From positions 20,834,047 to 20,898,046 of the forward strand of contig OZ022593.1 in NCBI GenBank assembly GCA_963669155.1: a DNA stretch of 64,000 bases, in the 5' to 3' direction. The stretch is from Arbacia lixula. Lineage: Eukaryota; Echinodermata; Echinoidea; Arbacioida; Arbaciidae. Below are positions 1 through 13,235 of this stretch, piece after piece. Positions within the stretch are counted from its first letter, which is position 1, and the number at the start of each line of letters is the position of its first letter. The translations under genes and the position numbers were made by a program. The notes beneath the pieces are model-generated. The model was given only the letters and a program-made list of their open reading frames with translations. It searched no databases and was not told the origin of the DNA.

Positions 1-1590
1 CTATTTAACCCACTGATTGCTGAGACGAATATCCCTCGGGTTGGAAGAAACAAAACCAAACGCTCATGGCTTCACAAAAGCACAAAGCGCACAATTTTGA
101 GTCTTCATTTTGATCCATATATTGGACATGTTGTACATACCGGTACTGGTACATGTATGTATTGTCTTGAGTAGTAGTAATAAGAATAGACCAAGTCTAA
201 TCTGGCGATGTTTCTTCCAAACGCTAGTTGCAAGCTCGTAGCAAAATCACAGGAACAACATTGAAAGATAAAAGAACACTACTATGAATATTGACTTTTT
301 TGTACAGCTACCGGTATTTGTCAACGAGCAGTATTACAGGAATATGGAGTCTATTTGAAAAAAGTTTATCATGCTAGCAATGCATTGTTGTGATATCATG
401 CAGTGACTATTAAAAATGTGATAGTAAAACAGTACTCAAATAACACTGCCTGTGTTATGATAGTGCAAAAGTGGGCATGTAGTTGACAAATTTTTCCCCA
501 AGAGAAATACCTGCAAATGTAAATTATCATGTACCAAAATGACTACAATTGTTGAGCTATGTAGATGTCTTGTGGTAAGGGTATTATTGTGATAATATTG
601 ATGTGTCAGTGCTGTGTGTTTGTGTGCTGTGTTCACTTGTATGCATCAGTAAAGCACAGTAACCCAATAGAGTAGCACAGTCCAATATGTCTATGAAGAC
701 CACTGTATTGAAAACAGAAGAAACCATCGTTTTAAACAGGTGCATTCACAAGCTAAGTGGTATGAAAGGAGTCAAGTTGAGTGGTCCTCACAAAAAGGTG
801 ATCTTTATAGACATTGATCTGTGCATACAATTTGGATTGTATTTTGTCAGGCACACTAAGTAGTATTGATTGATTATTTGTACCCATCAAGGACAGGCTG
901 CTTGAAAGACAATAACTCTAATCTTGGTCAATGAGCACTATCTGAACTCCAGTCGTGTAAGTTAGGATATGCACATTAAGGTTTAGTGGATATCAGCACA
1001 ATACTTAAGTCTTCGCAGATATGTAAATATGCATATCTCAATAGGCATTCTGTGTAGCTGATGCCTGGTAATTGCTCTCCGGCTTTGAAATCAGCTTAGT
1101 GTTATTGTTTCGAGCATTCCGTTCATGGTTTATTTTGACGCTGTGTTCACAAGCTTGAGGTCCTCAAGCATGCTGAGCAAATTTGCTGCTGTAATGAGGG
1201 AGTATCTATGTAAAGAGCCACGAACCAGTACAAGTTTGTATATTGGTGTATGATTACTGCAAGAGTGATTGTCAACTCTCTTCGGCTTGGTTCCCTCTTT
1301 AAAGATAAAATTTTGAAATGTACTTATTTTGTTGACTGCGTGCAGGTGAATTGCTGTAGTTTGTTCTTGCCTTGTATAAAAGTAGACATGCAAAGCATTT
1401 CCATTCTTGTCAAAATTCAGGCAAAGTATCAAGTTGATTCTCTAATTTATGACATGATATTATGTTGTTAAAACATGGAGAAGGTTAGTAATGGATATTT
1501 TGTTCTTCCTTGCGTTCCTTGGTCATTAGTAACGATACTACATGTTTGTTAAGGAATATCAGAAGTACTCATGATTTTCTCTGTATTGTA

Positions 1591-1657
1591 CAGTTGGGCC
1601 ATCGATTTTCCGGACGGCCGCCGGTCCCGACGTGGTCGGATAATCGAGGTCGAACTG
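1591..1657. mobile_element. Tiny pogo/Tigger-like MITE
   Basis: A 67-bp palindromic element. It begins CAGTTGGGCCATCGATTTTC and ends with the imperfect inverse GATAATCGAGGTCGAACTG. It is flanked on both sides by TA (1589-1590 and 1658-1659). TA target duplication, CAGT/ACTG ends and the CTCGATTATCCG core are known features of the pogo branch of Tc1/mariner elements. The element is non-coding, so it depended on a transposase elsewhere. Confidence 0.65.
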
Positions 1658-4179
1658 TAATTGTAATTGGGTATATGCATGTTTGTTTGAGATATTTGTC
1701 AGGGTTTGTATGTATGAGATGTTCCCATCTGAATGATGCACACTTTTATGAAGAATTATCTCAACTAGCTGGAAACGGATATTAGTTTAAAACTGTTGCT
1801 CTAGTTGGATGTAGTATGTATAGAACAGTAATGATTGTGAAATGCAAATATGATAACACATATGAATGTCCAGATTTGGGGGAATTGAAATTAAATGGAA
1901 GCTAATTTATTCCTTCCAAACATGTCATGCCTTGAGTGGAAGCTGAGACATTGGTTGCTTAGTTTGTTGCTTAAATGAAACATGATGATGATACAGCTGC
2001 AATATCCCTGGTATTATTATATTGTGTATATGTTTAGGGCCTCTACACATATCTAGGGCTCTTTAGGAGTATATTTCTACTGCTTGTTGACAAAACATTT
2101 GACAATTGATGATTGATATCTATTATTTATCTTAAAAGTGATACAAAGATTTAAATGGTTAAAATGAGAAGTGGAAATCAGAGTGGGACCAATGTTTTGA
2201 TTAGAGTTTTCAGGGGTAGTGAATATTACAATGGTAAATCTTCAAGAACTGTTAATGGGGGAGGAATGTTTGTTTGTACAGATTTCCTCACATGAGAGGA
2301 GTCCTTATGTCTGTCTTGATCAGCCCAAAGGGGTAAATTAGCTACCTATCTCATGATCAGGAGTGAATGAGTGTGTATTAAAGGGCTTTTCAGCATAATT
2401 TAATTGAATGAAAATATAAAATGGAGGATTTGGAAAGTTTGGGAAGTTTGAGAAATATAATATAATATAAAACATAATGATAATGTTAGGTGTGCTGATA
2501 CAAAGTTATTTGTATTAGAACCTCTGTACAAAGACTTTTCTTTCACCAAAATTGAAATGAAATGATAGATGCAGACATTAATTACTCATACAACGGTTTA
2601 CCATGTGTAAATTGCAGATAAACCTAAGGTATCTTTTTGAAGTGCCAAATGTTTTAACACCCACTAGTTATGGCAAATTGGTGCTATAGCTTGTTGTCTA
2701 TTTAGTGTCTTTTTACAAATAGAAACCAGTCTGCTTTATACACAAATGTTCTCACAATCATTGCTGACATACAACTGTTTTCAGGGTAACTGCGATTAAT
2801 AGCCAGTCTCAATTATTTAATATACTTGTGACACGACCATGCCTTTTTAGGACCAATTACGCACTTTTTGGCTATGCCTACCATGTAGGTCTACATTGTA
2901 AGGGAAAGAAAGTTATCCTCTGAAGTGCCATCTGCGATGGCACAACATTATACTACCATTCTTTGACAAACGGAAGCAAGTGAAAAATTACTCAAATTTG
3001 AGTTATAGCTGTTTCTAGATTGTATTGGGCATTCCCTACCCTGCGGGCAGAATCTGGAAAAGAAATAATCGTACTGTGAGATATGCAAGCTAACATAATG
3101 TGGTATTGATGCAAATGACAGACACATTTGTGCTCGTTTACAAGATCATTCTTTGTCCTTGCTTCCTTTTGCCAAAGTAAGTGGTATAGATTTGCTCTGT
3201 ATACATTAATTTTGTCTTGTAATTTGTGTAGCATTTCATTACTTCCAGCAAGACTGATATTGGATTTCTATGTAATTGTCTTGTAATTTATTTGTTTTTT
3301 CTTATTTGAAACAGTGCAAAACTTTGAGAAAAGCAGTTAGTGTTGCTGAAATACTTGTCTGCTGAAAAGCGTCACTAAGTAATTAGGACGCAGTTATGTA
3401 TTAAGTGTTGTGAATGGGATATCATGAATTGTCGACGCATTGTCTGAAGAAACAAACATAATCATCAGTACCATGTAAGTATTATGATAATGTAAATAAC
3501 TTTTTATGGAGACTATGAATACTAAATCATGTATATAAATGACAATTTTCTTATTAAATCTTAACTTATAAAAAGAAATTTTTTAATTGCATGATTTGTT
3601 TGTTTAGTTTGTTTGTGTTTAATCATTGACTTTTAATTGGGTGGACCCCCCCCCCCTCCATCTTTCAAAAGCAAAAACTCTCCACCCAGTGCCAACCTAA
3701 GGCAAATAGTTCCCTTGCACTTCCAAGAAACCTGATTTTATCCTAGGATTGGCTACATTTTCAAAAACAAGCTGTCACATTATTGATTGTTTATAGAAAG
3801 TGATTTACCATCACATTTCATCATTAAAAATGCTTCAATTGTATTTCCCTTAGATGATACAAACCTACAAGCCTCTTCCCTCTTTTCAATACCCCTTCAT
3901 TCCCAAGAATTGAAAGAAAAGGAAAACTTTCACCAAGACGAGAAAAATCTTTCACTCCCCTCGCTGATACAGAACATGCTTTAAATTCCCTTGTTCTCTC
4001 TTCCTTTCTTTCATTCATTTCATTCATTTCATTTCTGCCAACCTCTCCCTTATATCAAAGATGTAGAAGAGTCTTGCAATATCCTCAAATTCTTTGAAAC
4101 ACCGCTTTCCGATGTTAGCTTTCCCGAGAGGTCTTAATCCCTTCCTCCATCCCAAATGTGCCGGAGTGACTGGTCAAAA

Positions 4180-4210
<31 letters not shown>

Positions 4211-4253
4211 TTTGTGTGTGTGTGTGTCTGTGTCTGTTTCTGTGTCTGTGTGT
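4180..4253 (+). repeat. (TG)n microsatellite
   Basis: An interrupted TG repeat of about 74 bases with TA, TT and TC interruptions. A C run of about 17 bases follows at 4336-4352. The cysteine/valine-rich open frame that crosses it is an artefact of the dinucleotide. Confidence 0.9.
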
Positions 4254-6099
4254 GTATGAAAGTGAAAGTAATATGTGTGCTTAAGCTGTAATCTTGTTTA
4301 GTAGATTATGGTTTTCTGCTATTTTGCCAGGGCTGCCCCCCCCCCCCCCCCCTCCAACTCGTTCCCCTGTTGAATTGAACACTACATCTGGTACTGCAAT
4401 GCAAATTGATATCAAATGCCTGTTTTCTGTATTGTGTTACTTTCACTCTATGCTAGACACTATCGGCTACGCGTTACGTGCACTTTGTTTGATGTCGATT
4501 TGGGGGGAATTAATAGCGCCATCTGCCGAGTATTATCTTTGAGGGAATTACGGTCCAAAAAATAAGTTGTTCCAGCCGAAGCAGACATTTCTGAACACTG
4601 AAGCAATCGGGTTTGATGATAATTGGGCAACTGAAAATTGGGTAACTGATAAATTATTTTATGGCTCGAACATCGCTATTTTTTAACTTAAGTGGCAAAT
4701 TGGCCATGATGTCGTAGGTTTGATTTCCTTCTTTTATTTGACATGTTGTGATATCCAATTTATTTGTTTGAAGAAAATTTATACGGCGTATCCTAGTGAT
4801 TGTGTGCGCCAATCGTTGTCAAGTTCATGTTCAAGTTTGCCTCGAATAATCAGCGATCTTTCTGTCCTCAAACTATTAATGCTCTATTTTTCAAATGGCT
4901 CTGCTTTTATGAAGAACAACTTTATAATTTGTTTGGACCGGAATTTCACTTTATTAGTTAAAAGTTTTAGCTATTTTCAAAATTATGGCATTGACATCAT
5001 GGGAAAGAACCCATTCAATTAAAATAAAACGATGAAAATTAATGAGGTACTGTAATAGATTTCTATCAAATCAATCAAACTATATGTATATATCAGCCTC
5101 ACACCCTATCTGCCAGATGTGGGGCTGTTTGCGTGTTTTTGTGTAAAGCCTACCGGTGCAAAATTACCTCAAAAGCGCGCAAAGAGTTAGGCACTTTTGC
5201 CTATAACGGCTGCAAGGGAAGTTTAACGACATGTGTTGTGGTCTTGAAGTCCTGTAAGTTGTAACCATTCCACACGACGGACATACTACTAGCATTACAA
5301 AACAAGTCCTTATTCACTCAGACGTATTTCGAGTATCCGATCGATTCAACCTGAACTTTATGAAGCCTTTAACTTTCGTTGCTGGTTCAAATGTTGCGTC
5401 GATACCTGAGGTTGTACTAGGGAGATGTCAGTCAGGGTTTAACTAAGCTTTTTGCCCAGGCTTTTGAGATAGTTTTGCCATTTCTTTTAAACATAGTGTT
5501 CCTTCAAAGTGCTTTGTTGAATTACATGAAGAGATTGTGGTATACAGCTTATCTGCTAGTTTGTATGTGCTCTTTTTTTTTCCTTTTTTTTTTGAGGGGG
5601 GTGAAATTGACTGGCGTAATAATATTTTTGATATGGGAAACAATTACTTTTTGGCAATTTTTCATTTAATAGGTTTTATTTTTCATCGTTTGCTTACTGG
5701 CACTCAACGACCGCATCATGGATCTTGCAATATTTACCTTGCTTTCCGTACTTGCTGTGAATGTAGGCCTACGGTACTACATGCTAAAAAAAAAAACAAT
5801 CTGCTGACTTACTAATTTTACTTTACTATCCAACGATGGTCCGCGCCTGTTCATCCATCACTGGTTCTGGTGGTTATATAATCCTTGAAAAACTTTCGTG
5901 AAAAAGGACAATGGTTTGAAAATTTCTTACAAAGAAAGTGAAACATGTTATGAAACGTGTGAATTTACACGAGTAAAAATACATATTTGGTTGTAACTCA
6001 GACATTTTTAGATGTTAAGTTGCTGATTTTTGCTTAATCATCATTTGGACTTGGTCATTGGATACATTTTCTTAATTTTGGAGAAAGCCGATATTGATA

Positions 6100-6365
6100 G
6101 AGCGTTCTCTCGCGGCAATTAACATGAAAATTCGCTGACTACCTGGCACTCGCCGTCGAAAGCCCGCCCACTGCGTACAGCGGAATGACAATTTCGCTAT
6201 GATGGAAGGAGCGGACAGCGAAATCTGAATGACGTCAATTGCCCATTTAGAACAACATAATAATCTTGCTGCGATCCCAGAAAAAGTGCTAGCCGATATT
6301 CATCAAGATTTCGCGTGGAAGATTCAGAGATGGTGAACACTGGTCGATTATTGTGCAGGATATAA
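6100..6365 (+). promoter_or_regulatory. Candidate promoter and first non-coding exon
   Basis: This stretch is richer in CG than its surroundings. It has a GC-box-like CCCGCCCA near 6167 and a perfect CRE (TGACGTCA) at 6230-6237. A short inverted pair ATTTCGCT/AGCGAAAT surrounds an ATG whose frame closes after nine codons. A canonical donor GTGAGT starts at 6366, so a first exon could end at 6365. If so it could be the 5' UTR exon of a + strand gene, possibly JNK about 29 kb downstream. There is no TATA box and no transcript evidence, so this is an inference from motif content. Confidence 0.3.
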
Positions 6366-7011
6366 GTGAGTAACTTTGATAAAATTGTTTATTTTCGATA
6401 TTTAGCGTGTGATTTTCTTGAAGGGAAGGAATATGTGGAATATGTTATTTTTTGGCTCTCGTATATTCGCGAGTGAACGAGCGTAACGTTACCGTACTAC
6501 AGACACTGGGACTCTGTATCGTTACAACATATATCCACACACGTCCACAACCCGCTCAACTCTGCTCAGCTCAGCATGCACAGCACAGCAAAAACAAGAG
6601 CACATAAGGCGTAGCTGTACACACTCGCACACACACAAACAAAATACATTTTAGTGGAGAATCTAACAATGGCATTTATGATGAGCAATAAAGACAATTG
6701 ATGAAATATCTGCAAATACAACCATTTTGAAATATTTGTTACATATCTGTTATTAAATATGATGCTGAAATTATTTAAAAACATAATTGTTCTCCCTCCC
6801 TGTAGTTTTTTAGATAACCTGTCCTCGAAATTGAAGTTGAATGTAGCATAGAAACAGGTGTGGACTATTTAATGATACATGTACTTTGTTTGTTACACGT
6901 CTTTATACATGTTGACAGTATCACTACACACTCACAAAGATCTGCTGTATTTTTGTACAAAAGATCTTTGTGTGTTGTGATGATATTGTGACTACATACA
7001 GGCATGTATGC

Positions 7012-7120
7012 AGGGGGGTGGGGGTTCAACCCCCCCCCCCCCCCCTTTTTCGTTTTTTTCGTTTTTTTTTTTTTTTTTTTTTTTTTTTGGGGGGGGGGGG
7101 GGGGGGTTCGCGTACGCGCC
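7012..7120. repeat. C/T/G homopolymer composite
   Basis: A run of C, then T, then about 25 G. It is bracketed by the near-inverse words CAGGGGGGTGGGGGTTC and GGGGTTCGCGTACGCGCCTG. The arms can fold back, so this may be a short foldback element whose middle has become homopolymer runs. The proline/lysine and phenylalanine/glycine open frames across it are not genes. Confidence 0.7.
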
Positions 7121-7973
7121 TGACCGTACATGTATGTGATGTGCATTTACATCTATCACATTTAGCATACAATGGTGCTTGCATGTTATCAATCAGCAGT
7201 TGGATCTCGATGTCACTGAATGACAAATGCGAAGTTTTCCTTGCTCTAACTGAATTATCTATTCATGGTGTGCACATATTTACGTACTGTAAGCCTGAAA
7301 AGTACAAGACGGACCTGTTTTTGAGCGTTTGTGAGGATATTGCGACCATATGTGATGCATCTATTGCACTTGACACTTGATGGTACTCGTATGTTATCAA
7401 TATTGATGCTTCAAAGCATCAGATTCGATCACATGGATGCAAAGCTTCCATCACTCTTACATTCATGTTGTTGTTGTTTCATCATTGATCCTGGTCTTTA
7501 ACCGAAGGGATGCTACATGTAGCTGCCCTGAGCCTATTACTGTTCATCGTGTGATATTTTTTTGGTGAAATAAACATGAATGTGCCTTTGAATCCATAAA
7601 TTTCTTGAATGTTTTTGCATGTGCTTGTGTGAAGCCATATATTCGTGCCTAGATGGCAGATAAATTACATGTATGGGTGTCTAATTTGATCTACAAAAAG
7701 GCAGTGGTTTAAATAGTTATCAAAGAAAAGTTGTGTATTTAAGTTGGTGAAAAGTGTTTTATTCTCATTAAATTCTGCATCTACATATAGTAGTACAGTA
7801 TATTACAGTATATATTTCTAGAACTCTACACAAAGTTGTTTTGAATACCTTTGCGTGTGTCTTTGTTTGTCTGGCAGGTATAATTCATGTTGCAGATTTA
7901 CTCTTTGGTTTATTTATAAGTTTGTATTCCTATGTCATACTATTTATCATAGTAGGCCATTTTTGTTATTCGT

Positions 7974-8020
7974 TCAGGCTCTTTTTTTGCATTGCAGGGG
8001 CTAAATTGCCCTGAACCAGC
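7974..8020 (+). repeat. GGGGCT dispersed repeat, copy 1
   Basis: Contains CAGGCTCTTTTTTTGCATTG, then CAGGGGCTAAATTGCCCTGA. The same order of words (GGGGCTC, T run, GCATTGCAGGGGCTAAAT, CCCTGAGC) recurs at five other places in the window. That marks a short interspersed family I cannot name. Confidence 0.6.
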
Positions 8021-9336
8021 TTGTTATTTTTCCATTTAATTTTATGCTGTAAGTGCCCCTAACTGTGGAAGTGTGCTGCAAATAATACTCTTTGAGAGCT
8101 CACCGCACAAATTTGTCTTAGGAACTATATTATTGCTTCATGCCTGCAATGTCAGACAGTGCTGTCACAGGCATTTTTACCATTAATTGATGACTACAAA
8201 ATGTTCAATTACTTACAGCCTGGACACTAGTGAAGAAGTAAACAATGTACTGTAGATGCAGTGTCTTGATCATACAGAATATATGCATCTTGGTCAATGC
8301 ATCTTAGCAAGACTGTGCACCTCAAGATTACATAACAGATGATTGGGTCTGATACCACCAGTCTTTGCCAGGGGTGGGGCTTTGTTAGGCTAGACAGATC
8401 ATAATCACTGCAGGTGTTGTCGTAGATATAAGTCTGGACAAATATCAGTTGAGAAATCACTATTTAGGATAACAACAAAAGAGATTATTTAGAAGCATAA
8501 GAGAAGATCTTTAACAAGAATTGTTTTTAAAACTGAATGCATGGGCTTTTCTATATTTGCAAGAGGGATTCTGTATGTGGGTTACCATGGGTGTGATTCA
8601 TTGATTGTACCATACACTACAGCTGTATGTGAAATATGAAATTGATAACAATAATTCTTTCATGAAAACACGTACTTAGCAGCGCATCGTTTCCCAAAAT
8701 ATTGCCTGCTCATAAGGAAATGCATTACTTGTACAGTAATTTTTGCATCAATCAAAGAGAACATTTACTGCACTGTAGTACGCACATTATATGGAGGTAA
8801 TAGTTGTGTTTGATTGCTGAAAAGGTTGCCTGACTTAGTAACAATGAATGCTGCGCACGTTTTGTGTACACTTGGACGGTGCTTACTTGTATTGGCTAGT
8901 TGTTTACATCCCGACCTTGTATTCCACCACTCAAAGAGGGATAATTAGCATCAAACAAAATATAACATGTCCGCTACTGGAGAGGGTACTTCCTTCCACA
9001 ACATCACATGTTGTTTTCGTGAAAGTTTTTTTTTTTGGTAATTTAAATTAAAAACAGAATTTGAGGCATGCTGTACCGTGGGTGTTGAGGATAGCATGCT
9101 CTATCCTACAAGTTAATGAAAAATTCAGGTCAGAAAGAAATCTTGGAAACACTAAGGAGGAAGAATTACATGTAGCTGATGAAGTATGTTATTTATATTG
9201 TCATACCTGTACATGTACAGCAGGGGTAAAACATTTGTGGGTTCTACCTTCTCTAGCCTGATGTCTTAACACACACACACCCTAAACTATATTTCATGTA
9301 CTTATAGATAATACCTTATAAGAATAATAATGATTT

Positions 9337-9415
9337 CACAGGGGCTCTTTTGGTACTAACATGGGTTTTTTTTTTTGAGAGAGAGTACTGGGGGCTAAAT
9401 TTCCCCGAGCCCATG
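9337..9415 (+). repeat. GGGGCT dispersed repeat, copy 2
   Basis: CACAGGGGCTCTTTTGGTAC, a T run, a short GAGAGAG tract, then GGGGGCTAAATTTCCCCGAG and CCCATGTG. It has the same word order as copy 1 with an expanded middle. Confidence 0.6.
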
Positions 9416-10027
9416 TGTATTCTGTTCAATGACGTTCAGTAACCTGATAGTACTAAGAACTTTAACTGCATTATACTGTACACCCTATAGAATGTTGTTT
9501 GTCCTCTCCTACATGTACATGTACATTTCATGTCATTTGCAGTTACATAAGGACGGACTTCCCCTTTCATCTTGTTATCTTATTTATTCAGGGGCTTGAG
9601 GAAATCCCATGTGAAATGGAATTAGATAGCATTTTCTGGTACTTGCCACACTTCAAGTACATTGTATGCAGTGGAATTCATGTTGTTTGAGCATGTGGAG
9701 TCTTTCTTTAGGCACGTGATTGTAAAATAAACATCAATTATCCAAATGTATCCTCTCAATTAACATTCAAGTATGTGTGATTTGAATGATACTTTTATGG
9801 TAATGACTAGTATGAGGAAGTTGGCTATGAATTGAAATGTTTGATAATGGTTGAATCAACATTCTATATTTGAAGCCATCCAAGTATCTGGAGTGGAAAT
9901 GCTGTTGCCCTGCAATGGAATTGCCATTGTTTTTCAACATTCCTTTTTAGTATACAGTACATGTTCTATGTATTGATGATATTTGTAGTTACAACACAAT
10001 CAAGTTTATATTTGTGTAAAACTGAAG

Positions 10028-10075
10028 AATCCATTTTTTTTTTTTTGGGGGGGGGGGGGGGGAGGGGGGGGGGAA
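10028..10075. repeat. Poly-T then poly-G run
   Basis: About 12 T followed by more than 30 G with one A. It has the same T-to-G junction as the runs near 7.08 kb and 20.5 kb. The G tracts could form quadruplexes on the + strand. Confidence 0.85.
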
Positions 10076-11113
10076 TGATTTAGTTGAATTCGTTAATTAA
10101 TCAATATTCTGTAAATACTCCATTCAGTATCTATTGAGATTTTTCACTTTTTGGCAAATAATAAGAAATAATCGTGTGCATAATTAGCTAGTCACTTCAG
10201 AACATAACAATGCCTGGCCTGGCATCTAAGAATATGCATAATACTGTATTTGCATTTTAAGTTCACTTATTGACAAAGAATGATAAAAAAAGGTGTACAT
10301 GTATAAGATAATTACTACAGACAGGACAATATCCTTTGTGCACACACATTTTAATCCACCACAGAAAAGGACAGGAAAGTGCTAATCTTGCTCTTATTAT
10401 TTTTATTATTTTTAATTTTTTACCTTATGCTGAAGTCCGTCAAATATTCCAAATGAATTCTGTCAAGAAGACTTTCATGTTACCAAGAATAATAAATAAA
10501 ATAATGCCTGGATATAATGTCCCAGTTTGTGTTTTTAACATCAACCAAATGTGTCATGTTTTTTTATTACATTTGAAGAAAATTTAATTTCAACTGACTG
10601 ATATTCTTGAAACAGATTTTAAAAGAAATTATGTGTCTTCACGCTTCAAAATTATGACTAGTAGTCATTGCCCATCTGAAGATCTATAATTAATCAACTT
10701 GCAGCAGTGTATCTAGCAGGAGTAGTAGCCTCTTCTCCTTCTGATGTATCTTTCAGGTTCATATTTGAAAAGTGAGGAAAAGGGCCTACATGTACATACC
10801 TTGTCATTTATGTTGATTCTATAAATTGACCTCAAATGTATGAGTGGGCTAGTGCCTAAAACATCTAATTGCCAAGATTATCTTGCATATGATATTATAG
10901 AAATTTAGTGTGATGATTATGTGGCTGTTATCTGCAATTTGTTTGATGATGCATATTCTTGAATCTTGATATAAATCATTATTGGATATTCGTGCATGGT
11001 ACCTATTAGGATGCGTCTTAAAAAAAAACTTGACTATTTCATACTATACGTCATGTACAGTGTGTGTGATTTTTGGAGGAATGCATAAAAGTATCATTCA
11101 ATGTACTGTATCT

Positions 11114-11440
11114 CTGGTGGTACATGTACATGTGAGGCAATGGTTAATGAGTAGCTTTGATTTTGAGAAAGAGAAGCTGTGCTTTGCTATACTATACTGA
11201 GAGGCCTGCATGTGAGTGGGCCCACACACAACCATACAGTGTAGATTGATGTACATGTACCTGAGAGGGAGAGGGTTAACGAGTAGCTTGATTTTGAGAA
11301 AGATAATCTCTACTTCATTATACTGTAGCTTATATACATTTAATTTAAAGAAGAGGCCTGTATATGAATGGGCTCACACAAAACGATGGATAGTACATGT
11401 CCAGGTATGTTAGAGGGAGAGGGTTAACGAGAAGCTTTGA
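11114..11440 (+). repeat. Three-copy tandem repeat, about 140 bp
   Basis: Each unit contains GTACATGT..., GAGGGAGAGGGTTAACGAG, TAGCTTTGATTTTGAGAAAG and GAGGCCTG...TGAGTGGGC. The first word falls near 11130, 11255 and 11397. Copies differ by substitutions and small gaps, so the expansion is not very recent. It is not coding. Confidence 0.75.
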
Positions 11441-12779
11441 TTATCCTCCCCTGCCTCTCCCCAATCCCCATCCATACCCCTGCAAGGGCCACCACTCCAC
11501 CATTATCATAATTGTCCCAGCTAGTCCCTCTCTGTCTCTCTCTCTCTGTACGCCACCACACTTTGGCATAAATTATGCATTTACGCACCAGGGTGATGGG
11601 TGTTCATTCTGGCCCTCTCTGCCTGTTGTCAGTGGCAAAGGGGGGATTTCAGAGTCTTTTACATGAGCCGAATTACTGCATGTGTGCATTCTACGCTTCT
11701 CACTCGCTCGCTGTCAGAAAAGGGGGGACTGTCTGTGTGTGTGTGTGTGTGTGTTTGTGGTTGTGTGTACGTTTATAAACATACTGAATGCCTGTGCGGT
11801 GTACTGTGTATGGCGTGTGAATTTGAAGATGGGCATGTACATGTACTACACATTCTACATTAGACTACAGGTACATGTACTGCTACATGTATGTATGTAT
11901 TCACATACATTATTATGATCAAGCTGTGCATGTTACATTGTACTTGTATGTAGGAAACTATGTCCACTGTGTTATAGAATATTTGTTTCACACCTTTTTA
12001 TTTGTTTAAAGTATCAGCCTAAAGTGGACAGAGCATACATGTCTCTCTTTCTGTATGTAAATAAAGAACATGTACAGTTTCTTTATACATAAACTATATA
12101 CACTGTAAACTAAAATGTACCTATTATAAAACTGTACATGTATGTACACATACACAATGTGTGTCGTAGAAAGCAGAAAAATATCTCAAAGTCTACTGGC
12201 ATTCTATATTTTTTATACAGGAATGTATTACATGTACATGTACTGCATTGCACTCATGTTGCACAGTATGGTGTGTTTAATTTTGCTCTTAAAATTCATA
12301 GGAGAAAATCTGAATACTGGGTTATAATTTGGACATGTCCAATCATGTTCAATGCATTTGTGTGTTTAGTTTGTTTCCAGCTTGTTTAGACCAGAAACGC
12401 ATCTGTTGAAAATTTGTGAGAACACATATTGGACATTACACGTATACATGGTGTACCAGTGAACAATATACATACTCAACATGTAGATATCCGTGAATTA
12501 AAAAATCATACTTTCAAGATAGGATAATCACTGAAGTGAATATTGTTTCTTTGAATAGAAGACTCCATTTGAACACAAGTGATCAGAGAACATGCAGAGA
12601 TGAACAGAATGTGAACATGAAGTAGTCGGAGATTGAAGAGGTTCACATTTTTTTCTAGCATCAGTAATATCGTGACTCAGGCTTACGCATCGGTTGGGAC
12701 GCATAATGATTCAACCAGTGAGGACCTTTGGTATCATTGTGGTCCTCATCTCCATCACCAGAGAGAAATAGCAGCTTCT

Positions 12780-13235
12780 GTTTGTCTGTATCTATCTCCC
12801 TTTCTCTTTCTGTCTTTCTGTCTCTCTGTTTGTCTCTCTGTCTCTCTGTCTTTCTCTCTGTCCCACTCTTTCACTCCTACCGTGTCTGCATATAGGTACA
12901 GGTACATTTATGTCTACCTGTTTTTCTCTCTACTTCCTGTATTTCTGTCGCTTCTCTTTCTCTCCCTCTTTCTGTCTGCATACACATGTACATGTATGTC
13001 TGTTTATCTCTCTCAGTTTGTGTATGAATGTCTGTCCATTTTTACCTCTGTCAGTATATATCTCTGTTTGATTCCTTTTCTCTCTTTCATTTCCCTCTCC
13101 TTTGTTTAATATCTGTTTCTTTCTCTCGCTGCGTTTCTCACCTACCCACCCCTCACATGTATCTCTAATTTTCTCTTGCCCTCTCTCTCTCCTCACCCTT
13201 TTCTCCTACCTCTTCTCTCATCGATCTATTTTTCC
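12780..13235 (+). repeat. CT-rich pyrimidine block
   Basis: Imperfect CTCTGT/CTTTCT repeats on the + strand. The Ser/Leu-rich open frames that cross it (and the Arg/Glu frames opposite) follow from the composition. Confidence 0.85.

Larger units (their letters stand above)
1..6089. other. Non-coding flank, no gene seen
   Basis: AT-rich sequence with no open frame that resembles a protein and no convincing exon pair. It holds a 67-bp pogo-like MITE at 1591-1657, a GT microsatellite near 4180, and short C runs near 3646 and 4336. It may be intergenic or upstream regulatory DNA of the gene that may start near 6.1 kb. Confidence 0.6.
6366..12779. other. Non-coding stretch, no gene seen
   Basis: AT-rich DNA with scattered TACATGTA palindromes. 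It holds a C/T/G homopolymer composite near 7.0 kb, two copies of the GGGGCT dispersed repeat (7974 and 9337), a T/G run near 10.04 kb and a three-copy tandem repeat at 11.1-11.4 kb. If the promoter call at 6.1-6.4 kb is right, this would be first-intron sequence. Confidence 0.55.
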
